Below the pieces are notes generated by a model. The model searched no databases. It was given only the letters and a program-made list of their open reading frames with translations, and was not told the origin of the DNA. A stretch of 12,442 bases of DNA. Source: UBA4661 sp002405405 (lineage in GTDB: Bacteria; Bacteroidota; Ignavibacteria; Kapaibacteriales; UBA4661). The stretch covers positions 1 through 12,442 of the forward strand of contig DAIUAL010000090.1 in the NCBI GenBank assembly GCA_036847245.1, read 5' to 3'. How positions within the stretch are numbered: position 1 is the stretch's first letter; each line of letters starts with the position of its first letter. Made by a program: the position numbers and the translations under genes. Below, in pieces: positions 9,350-12,442 of this stretch.

Positions 9350-9385
9350 TTTTTGGTACAAAATACACTTTCACTCGCTATCAAA

Positions 9386-9414
9386 CGAAAAAGCCACTCC
9401 GTTAGGAATGGCTT
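9386..9414 (-). terminator. Intrinsic terminator for the leftward toxin-antitoxin transcript
   Basis: On the minus strand AAGCCATTCC (9414-9405), a 4-nt loop and GGAGTGGCTT (9400-9391) form a 10-bp stem followed by a T run. One pair is G-U on this strand but a C/A mismatch on the plus strand, which supports minus-strand use. It lies about 150 bp past the PIN toxin stop. Confidence 0.7.
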
Positions 9415-9562
9415 GAAATCGTGCTTTGCGTGTCGTTTTACTATCATTCGATTTCATACGAAATCACGCTGAAGTAGCGAGGACAGGATTCACCAAAGTA
9501 GCTTAAATACTGTCTTCGTAGGTTTTTTACCTACCAAATACCTACACGCTATCAACGTACGA
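9415..9562. other. Gene-free stretch with two small hairpins and a spaced direct repeat
   Basis: No gene was found between the toxin stop and its terminator. GATTTC-atac-GAAATC at 9450-9465 and GTAGGT-ttttt-ACCTAC at 9518-9534 are perfect short inverted repeats without T tails. CGCTATCAA occurs at 9547-9555 and again at 9376-9384 on the far side of the terminator, both preceded by CAC or CACT and followed by CG or ACG. These may be scars of the former element or a structured 3' leader; nothing decides between them. Confidence 0.35.
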
Positions 9563-9994
9563 TTATGTCTTTACAATCCTCTTCTTGTACTTCAACATTC
9601 TTACGTTTTTGTACTCGTGAATTCGTTCATCAGGTGTAACAAAATGCAGGTTGTACGCTTGTGCTATGGCTATATGAGTTCGGTCTATGGGGTCTTTGTG
9701 CTGTGGGTGGTATTCCATGTTTTCAAACCTTGCAAGAGCCGAAAGAGGAAAGATTTCTATGTATGCAAAATCTTGTTCATCTATCATTTTCCTTAGTTCC
9801 GAAATTGGCGCATTCAGAGGATCGAAAGCAAGCGGGTTTTTCTTTCGTTTGAGGGCAATTTCCCATAGACTAAAGAACGAAACATACACCTTATTTTCTG
9901 CTTCCGATAATTCTTCACGTACTGATTCGGGCAAATGCTTAGAATTTTTCAAGTACCAAATGAGTGTACAAGTATCGAGCAAGTAACTTTTCAT
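9563..9994 (-). CDS. PIN-domain ribonuclease toxin (VapC-like)
   Basis: This is a 143-residue PIN-domain protein, the usual VapC toxin size. PIN toxins are Mg2+-dependent ribonucleases, often cutting tRNA or rRNA. The acidic metal-binding residues are in place: D7 in YLLDTCTLIWYL, E45 in SLWEIALKR, D101/D104 in KDPIDRTHIAIAQA, and D122 in VTPDERI followed by YKNVRML. The motif spacing fits the COG3744-type branch. The ATG (9992-9994) overlaps the stop of the upstream gene by 4 bp (ATGA), so the pair is translationally coupled, antitoxin first. The real target cannot be inferred. All catalytic residues are present, so it is probably functional. Confidence 0.9.
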   Translation of the reverse strand: MKSYLLDTCTLIWYLKNSKHLPESVREELSEAENKVYVSFFSLWEIALKRKKNPLAFDPLNAPISELRKMIDEQDFAYIEIFPLSALARFENMEYHPQHKDPIDRTHIAIAQAYNLHFVTPDERIHEYKNVRMLKYKKRIVKT

Positions 9995-10473
9995 ACCAAA
10001 TCCCCAAAATCAACTTTTGCTTCTATTTCTTCATCTGTCAAACCAAAGTCAAAGGGCTTTGTTATTGGCTTTCTTTTTCCTTTTCGCGTTTTCTTGTACG
10101 ACCACGCCGCGACCGGTACGCCGTTTTCATCTATGATAGTCCCCTCATCGTAGGCAGTCATCGGCGAAGTGCTGGCTGATCGGCGACCGCTCGACAATTT
10201 TACACCACTTTTTTTTACTTCTTCGGTCTGCTCCTTGTGCTTTGTCTTGTTTTCGGCAACTTCAGATAAAATTTTATTCAAATTTTTTGCGCCAATCACC
10301 TTTTCCAATGCGTCAAGGTGTTTTATAGGCAATGGTTTGTCCCCGTAGCGGTGTATAAGCACGGCGTAATACTTCTCGCTTCGCTGTGTTTGTAGTGAAA
10401 GTGTCCGCAAAGACACGCCGTATCGCTCGACAATGAAGCGAAAATCGTTACCTGTTACAATGAAATGTCGCAT
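9991..10473 (-). CDS. Probable antitoxin of the PIN toxin, with an added HTH-like N-terminal domain
   Basis: This 160-residue protein is encoded directly before the PIN toxin with an ATGA overlap, which makes it the likely antitoxin. Residues about 9-72 look like a helical, XRE-like DNA-binding domain (FRFIVERYGVSLRTLSLQTQ, then LDALEKVIG). This is weak and based on pattern only. Residues 73-105 are a charged, probably disordered linker rich in K and E. Residues 106-160 resemble a toxin-neutralising tail: DEGTIIDENGVPV, a basic KKTRKGKRKP segment, then DFGLTDEEIEAKVDFGDLV. At 160 residues it is about twice the usual VapB length (70-90). It likely represses its own operon and masks the PIN active site. 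No known VapB DNA-binding fold (AbrB or ribbon-helix-helix) was recognised. Confidence 0.75.
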   Translation of the reverse strand: MRHFIVTGNDFRFIVERYGVSLRTLSLQTQRSEKYYAVLIHRYGDKPLPIKHLDALEKVIGAKNLNKILSEVAENKTKHKEQTEEVKKSGVKLSSGRRSASTSPMTAYDEGTIIDENGVPVAAWSYKKTRKGKRKPITKPFDFGLTDEEIEAKVDFGDLV

Positions 10474-10547
10474 TATTTGTATCGTTTTGTTGAAAAAATC
10501 ACACTATACGCGCGCGTTTTCGCCTGCGTGTACCTACTTTCGCCCCA

Positions 10548-10555
10548 CAAAGGTA
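10548..10555 (-). promoter_or_regulatory. Bacteroidota-type -7 box for the toxin-antitoxin operon
   Basis: The minus strand reads TACCTTTG, an exact match to TAnnTTTG. It would start transcription near 10541 and leave a leader of about 68 nt before the ATG at 10473. TTG triplets lie 12-18 bp upstream, closer than the usual -33 spacing, so the -33 element is uncertain. Confidence 0.5.
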
Positions 10556-10572
10556 ACGAAAATATCTCAACA

Positions 10573-10603
10573 ACGGAACAGGAACGGATCAAAAACGGAA
10601 CGG
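10573..10603. repeat. GGAACGG/CCGTTCC direct repeats upstream of the toxin-antitoxin promoter
   Basis: ACGGAAC occurs at 10573-10579 and 10595-10601 (22-bp period) and GGAACGG at 10581-10587 and 10597-10603. A related GAACAGG occurs at 10577-10582 and 10611-10617. The cluster sits just upstream of the -7 box, where an antitoxin or other regulator could bind. The rest of the gap from 10474 to 10702 shows only an AT-rich hairpin, TTTTTTC-att-GAAAAAA, at 10666-10682. Confidence 0.4.
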
Positions 10604-10702
10604 CTTTTTTGAACAGGCGAGCATTTTAGCGGTTTCTTCGTGTATGCAAGGAGTGCAAATAATGCTTTTTTCATTGAAAAAACAGCACTTTTTGTCAGTG
10701 TA

Positions 10703-10867
10703 TTACTCGGATTTGAGTAAAACGGCTCTTTTCATGGCTCTTCTTTGCCTCAATCGGCGCAAAATCTCTTCTTTGTGATGTTGGTAGTAGATTCTATTGT
10801 AATCTTTGCGCTCTTCGGCGGTGTATCGATCAGAAGAATACGCTGGTTTGGATATCGTCTTTTTCAT
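10703..10867 (-). CDS. Small basic protein, function unknown
   Basis: This is a 54-residue, strongly basic frame starting MKKTISKPAYSSDRYT and containing YYQHHKEEILRRLRQRRAMKR (residues 27-47), a likely amphipathic helix. I recognise no family. The composition suits a nucleic-acid-binding accessory protein, but that is inference. The ATG at 10867 was chosen over an upstream in-frame TTG at 10900, because an exact TAnnTTTG box at 10902-10909 predicts transcription starting near 10895, leaving the TTG at or before the start point. It lies immediately downstream of the terminator of the CHAP gene, so it appears to be its own transcription unit. No Shine-Dalgarno is visible. A non-coding role for this unit cannot be excluded. 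Confidence 0.5.
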   Translation of the reverse strand: MKKTISKPAYSSDRYTAEERKDYNRIYYQHHKEEILRRLRQRRAMKRAVLLKSE

Positions 10868-10901
10868 GGGTAAAGTGTGAATGTTGGAAGATTCGGACAA
10901 C

Positions 10902-10909
10902 CAAATTTA
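10902..10909 (-). promoter_or_regulatory. Bacteroidota-type -7 box for the small basic protein
   Basis: The minus strand reads TAAATTTG, an exact TAnnTTTG match. It lies just past the T tail of the preceding terminator and about 35 bp before the ATG at 10867. The terminator-then-promoter order matches the units at 11839 and 11969. Confidence 0.5.
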
Positions 10910-10921
10910 CAGAATCAGAAC

Positions 10922-10955
10922 AAAAAATGCCCCTTATCCGAAGACAAGAGGCATT
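10922..10955 (-). terminator. UUCG-loop intrinsic terminator behind the CHAP gene; relic of a small-RNA 3' end
   Basis: On the minus strand AATGCCTCTTGTC (10955-10943), a TTCG loop closed by C-G, and GATAAGGGGCATT (10938-10926) form a 13-bp stem with two G-U pairs. A T run follows. Both odd pairs are wobbles only on this strand. The stem and about 20 nt before it closely match the 3' end of the small-RNA unit ending at 11705. Confidence 0.8.
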
Positions 10956-10992
10956 ATTCTCTTAAAGCTGTAATGATTTACTCAATGACTAA

Positions 10993-11631
10993 TTATGCAA
11001 ATTTCTTATATGACCAAACACCTATTCCAACAAGCAATATTAATACAATTGGGTTTGAGGCATATGTCTTCAACGTACCACTAATAGAAAAATCACCACT
11101 TCTTTTTTTAGGAATAATTCGAGGAATCGTTCCAGAAAATTCCCGAACTACTTGCCATTGTGAACTACTGATGAAGTCATATCCATTGGCACCATTTAAG
11201 ATTGCAGTTCGTTCTATTCTGAAAGCTCCAACACGATTATTCACATTACCCTCAACCGTGTAGTATTCTGATTTATCATCGCTGTATCCAATGATAATTC
11301 CAACATGCCCACCATTTTCACGATATCTGTAAAATACATCACCAACTTGCGGTGACTTGGTTGTCATACCTTTACTTCGAGCTTCTGCAATCATATTACG
11401 AGTGGAACTCGTTGTTTGAAGTGGTAGTCTGCCGTTATTACCTGCACTCTTCCATGCGTCAAGAAGCACAGAAAATACAAATTGTGCACACCAGCTTTCC
11501 GAACCGATATCAGCATCGATTTTACGGCGCATTTCGTCAATACACGGCGCAGAGTTCTTTTTGACCTCTTTACACCCTTTCAGCAGTACTTCAATTGCAC
11601 GTGCCACAATATGTTGTTGTAGTTTTGGCAT
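10993..11631 (-). CDS. CHAP-domain cell-wall hydrolase with C-terminal membrane anchor
   Basis: This is a 212-residue protein with a CHAP (cysteine/histidine amidohydrolase/peptidase) domain at about residues 25-160, a fold that cuts peptidoglycan peptides or amide bonds. Counted from the ATG at 11631, the candidate catalytic residues are C48 (ESWCAQFV), H109 (GGHVGIIIGY) and E127/N129 (TVEGNVN). SPQVGDVFYRY (93-103) is the usual strand before the histidine. Residues 193-207 (PIVLILLVGIGVW) form one membrane helix ending in YKKFA, so the enzyme is tail-anchored; there is no N-terminal signal peptide. AGGTGA lies 5 bp before the ATG at 11631, so I prefer it to the in-frame GTG at 11640, which falls inside that ribosome site. 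No phage structural or holin gene is nearby. It ends at its own terminator; no TAnnTTTG box was found upstream. The role could be lysis, remodelling or an effector. Confidence 0.85.
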   Translation of the reverse strand: MPKLQQHIVARAIEVLLKGCKEVKKNSAPCIDEMRRKIDADIGSESWCAQFVFSVLLDAWKSAGNNGRLPLQTTSSTRNMIAEARSKGMTTKSPQVGDVFYRYRENGGHVGIIIGYSDDKSEYYTVEGNVNNRVGAFRIERTAILNGANGYDFISSSQWQVVREFSGTIPRIIPKKRSGDFSISGTLKTYASNPIVLILLVGIGVWSYKKFA

Positions 11632-11704
11632 TGCTTTCACCTATAAATAATTAGCAATAAGTTACATGTTTTATACTCATTTGGATTGACGCGCTATACA
11701 TCAG

Positions 11705-11741
11705 AAAAAAAAATGCCTCTTATCACAGAAGACAAGAGGCA
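11705..11741 (-). terminator. Intrinsic terminator of small-RNA unit 3
   Basis: On the minus strand TGCCTCTTGTC (11741-11731), a 6-nt loop and GATAAGAGGCA (11724-11714) form an 11-bp stem with one G-U pair. A run of nine T follows (A at 11705-11713 on the plus strand). Confidence 0.8.
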
Positions 11742-11832
11742 CTATTTTCTTAACGCCGTAAAGGTTTGAGAACACCGAGACAGGAACGTGCGAATACCCC
11801 GCCATCCGTTGCGTCTTTACAGCAAGAAACGC
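11705..11832 (-). ncRNA. Candidate structured small RNA, unit 3 of a tandem array
   Basis: This predicted RNA of about 128 nt is read leftward from the box at 11839-11846 to the terminator at 11705-11741. The 5' strand UUUCUU-GCUGUAAAG (11829-11815) pairs with CUUUACGGC (11763-11755) and AAGAAA (11751-11746). This gives a 6-bp basal stem, a 3-nt bulge (11754-11752) on the 3' side and a 9-bp upper stem with one G-U. Inside, AACG/CGUU and GCG/CGC can form an apical hairpin, followed by CUGUC (11783-11779). The longest ATG frame (34 codons) runs through the terminator and is unlikely to be real. The function is unknown. Transcription itself is inferred. Confidence 0.55.
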
Positions 11833-11838
11833 ACTACG

Positions 11839-11846
11839 CAAATATA
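11839..11846 (-). promoter_or_regulatory. Bacteroidota-type -7 box of small-RNA unit 3
   Basis: The minus strand reads TATATTTG, an exact TAnnTTTG match. It lies directly after the T tail of the unit 2 terminator and about 7 nt before the predicted RNA start. No clear -33 element is visible because the terminator occupies that position. Confidence 0.5.
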
Positions 11847-11848
11847 AC

Positions 11849-11876
11849 AAAAAGCCCATTACGAACGTAACGGGCT
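11849..11876 (-). terminator. Intrinsic terminator of small-RNA unit 2
   Basis: On the minus strand AGCCCGTTAC (11876-11867), a GTTC loop and GTAATGGGCT (11862-11853) form a 10-bp stem with one G-U pair. A short T run follows (A at 11849-11853 on the plus strand). Confidence 0.78.
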
Positions 11877-11962
11877 TGATTTCCTTGTGAGTATAATTGG
11901 ACAGCAGGAATACGGCGTATGCGCAACAAGCGATATTCCACTCATATTATACTCAGAAATGC
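11849..11962 (-). ncRNA. Candidate structured small RNA, unit 2 of a tandem array
   Basis: This predicted RNA of about 114 nt runs from the box at 11969-11976 to the terminator at 11849-11876. UGAGUAUAAU (11955-11946) pairs perfectly with AUUAUACUCA (11897-11888). Below it AUUUC (11960-11956) pairs with GAAAU (11883-11879), leaving a 4-nt bulge (11887-11884) on the 3' side. Inside, GGAAUA (11939-11934) pairs with UAUUCC (11912-11907) as an apical hairpin. CUGUC follows at 11904-11900. The basal stem begins within a few nt of the predicted 5' end and ends at the terminator, so almost the whole transcript is structured. A 28-codon ATG frame exists but runs into the terminator stem. Confidence 0.55.
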
Positions 11963-11968
11963 GCTTGA

Positions 11969-11976
11969 CAAATATA
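11969..11976 (-). promoter_or_regulatory. Bacteroidota-type -7 box of small-RNA unit 2
   Basis: The minus strand reads TATATTTG, an exact TAnnTTTG match and identical to the unit 3 box. It lies 12 bp after the T tail of the unit 1 terminator. Confidence 0.5.
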
Positions 11977-11988
11977 CGATTCTCAGGC

Positions 11989-12023
11989 AAAAAAATGCCT
12001 CTTGCGAAAAGCAAAAGGCACTT
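11989..12023 (-). terminator. Intrinsic terminator of small-RNA unit 1
   Basis: On the minus strand TGCCTTTTGC (12020-12011), a 5-nt loop and GCAAGAGGCA (12005-11996) form a 10-bp stem, extendable by AAG/TTT. Seven T follow (A at 11989-11995 on the plus strand). The AAGUGC of the left arm is also the 3' strand of the RNA's basal stem. Confidence 0.8.
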
Positions 12024-12107
12024 TTTACCCTATGTGCTGTGAATTTGTCATGGGCGACAGAAAAGCACTATAATCCGCACACCCTTCCGGTCTCACACCG
12101 GGTAAGT
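11989..12107 (-). ncRNA. Candidate structured small RNA, unit 1 of a tandem array
   Basis: This predicted RNA of about 119 nt runs from the box at 12114-12121 to the terminator at 11989-12023. GCACUU-ACCC (12109-12100) pairs with GGGU (12030-12027) and AAGUGC (12023-12018), leaving AAA (12026-12024) bulged on the 3' side, the same plan as units 2 and 3. The 5' edge of this stem reaches 12109, so the true start is probably a little upstream of 12107. CCGGU/ACCGG forms an apical hairpin (between 12102 and 12088) and CUGUC follows at 12060-12056. The 5' strand could instead pair with GGGUGUGC (12084-12077). The only ATG frame has 8 codons. The function is unknown. Confidence 0.55.
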
Positions 12108-12113
12108 GCTGTA

Positions 12114-12121
12114 CAAAAATA
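12114..12121 (-). promoter_or_regulatory. Bacteroidota-type -7 box of small-RNA unit 1
   Basis: The minus strand reads TATTTTTG, an exact TAnnTTTG match. The first 17-bp direct repeat begins just upstream, at 12130-12149, over the expected -33 region, so the repeats could regulate this promoter. Confidence 0.5.
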
Positions 12122-12129
12122 ACATAGGC

Positions 12130-12360
12130 GTGGGGAAATTTCGCTAAAAACCCGTATCACTTATAGGGGGTGGGGAAATTTCGCTAAAATCCCGCTTCCC
12201 ATTTTTGGGAAAGGGAAATTTCGCTAAAAACGCAAAATCACACTTTGTGATTTTACAAGATGACACTATGTCATTTTGGGAAATTGCTGTAAAAGGCAAT
12301 TGTCGCAAAATGCGACTTTGTGAAATTTCGCTAAAAACGCAATGTCGCACTTTGCGACAA
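12130..12360. repeat. Direct-repeat block GGGAAATTTCGCTAAAA interleaved with small hairpins
   Basis: The core GGGAAATTTCGCTAAAA occurs at 12133-12149, 12173-12189 and 12213-12229, exactly 40 bp apart. A one-base variant is at 12320-12336 and a degenerate copy at 12278-12294. The core holds the palindrome GAAATTTC. The first two copies extend outward to GTGGGG on the left and CCCG on the right. Between and after them are perfect short hairpins: TTCCCA/TGGGAA (12196-12211), AAAATCACA/TGTGATTTT (12234-12254), ATGACA/TGTCAT (12260-12274), GTCGCA/TGCGAC (12302-12316) and TGTCGCA/TGCGACA (12343-12359). The last four have three-base loops closed by CA...TG. It may be an iteron-like replication or regulatory block, or a hairpin-repeat family. 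No convincing gene lies here. Confidence 0.8.
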
Positions 12361-12442
12361 TTGGGCAAAGGTTCACATTTGAAATGCTATCCTTTGCGGT
12401 GTTTGGGTGCTCTCGCGTTTCAAACGCAACAGCCCCGATTTC
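12361..12442. other. Window end: no gene, two inverted repeats
   Basis: GCAAAGG (12365-12371) pairs with CCTTTGC (12391-12397), and GCGTTT-c-AAACGC lies at 12415-12427. They continue the hairpin-rich character of the repeat block, but the sequence ends before any gene appears. Confidence 0.4.

Noticed and set aside
9072..9472. Plus-strand ORFs over the integrase remnant
   Set aside because: Their translations are low-complexity and antisense to a frame with clear integrase-like residues.
9478..9492. tRNA 3' end as an integration target (GAGGACAGGATTC)
   Set aside because: It resembles the T-arm of a tRNA read backward, but the GAACC continuation and the rest of the cloverleaf are absent.
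9386..9562. A further small-RNA unit ending at the 9391 terminator
   Set aside because: A UCCUGUC is present (near 9482-9488) but there is no exact TAnnTTTG box and no closing stem next to the terminator. It is more likely the 3' region of the toxin operon.
11849..12107. Retron msr-msd RNA
   Set aside because: The long closing stems recall retron RNAs, but there is no reverse transcriptase in the window and three short units with private terminators do not fit a retron.
11705..12121. Integron cassette array with attC sites
   Set aside because: No integron integrase and no conserved GTTRRRY/RYYYAAC core pairs were found; the repeated hairpins are better explained as terminators.
11919..12122. 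Plus-strand 67-codon ORF
   Set aside because: It crosses a minus-strand terminator and two candidate RNA units and has no family resemblance or plus-strand promoter.
12130..12360. CRISPR array
   Set aside because: The repeat is only 17 bp, the last copies are degenerate, the gaps are hairpins rather than unique spacers, and spacing breaks after three copies. No cas gene is present.
12144..12368. Minus-strand 74-codon ORF
   Set aside because: It lies entirely in the repeat and hairpin block; its protein repeats FSEIS-like fragments that come from the DNA repeat, so coding is unlikely.

Overview
The window looks like a chromosomal segment from a bacterium of the Bacteroidota/Chlorobiota (FCB) group. 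The evidence is a 7TM sensor kinase of the type common there, an integrase remnant of the Bacteroidota tyrosine-recombinase type, few clear Shine-Dalgarno sequences, and several exact matches to the Bacteroidota -7 promoter box TAnnTTTG. Assignment below phylum level is not possible from the sequence alone.

Left part (1 to about 9030): signalling and redox genes. A very large soluble hybrid histidine kinase (receiver, nine PAS domains, HisKA, HATPase, receiver) reads leftward. A membrane histidine kinase with an extracytoplasmic sensor domain reads rightward from a shared 310-bp intergenic region that holds two perfect palindromes. The membrane kinase is followed closely by two exported thioredoxin-fold proteins, a TlpA-like protein with WCKPC and a redoxin-like protein with TCNHCP. 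The set ends at a strong hairpin terminator and looks like one operon linking envelope sensing to envelope redox chemistry.

Right part (about 9030 to 12442): an accessory region in which everything recognisable is on the minus strand. It starts with the N-terminal stub of a decayed tyrosine integrase and arm-type repeats. Then come a PIN-domain toxin with an unusual antitoxin (4-bp overlap), a small basic protein, and a CHAP-domain cell-wall hydrolase with a C-terminal membrane anchor. Most of these units carry their own TAnnTTTG box and/or their own intrinsic terminator, so the region reads as a string of small self-contained cassettes.

The most unusual part is 11705-12121. Three consecutive minus-strand units, each about 115-130 nt, each have an exact TAnnTTTG box, a non-coding body and an intrinsic terminator. 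The bodies differ in sequence but can fold alike: a basal stem of 5-6 bp, a 3-4 nt bulge on the 3' strand, an upper stem of 4-10 bp, an apical hairpin, and a shared CUGUC. A relic of the 3' end of one of them lies behind the CHAP gene. Next to the array, from 12130, is a block of 17-bp direct repeats (core GGGAAATTTCGCTAAAA) interleaved with small three-base-loop hairpins. I propose the array as a candidate undescribed small-RNA family; its function is unknown.
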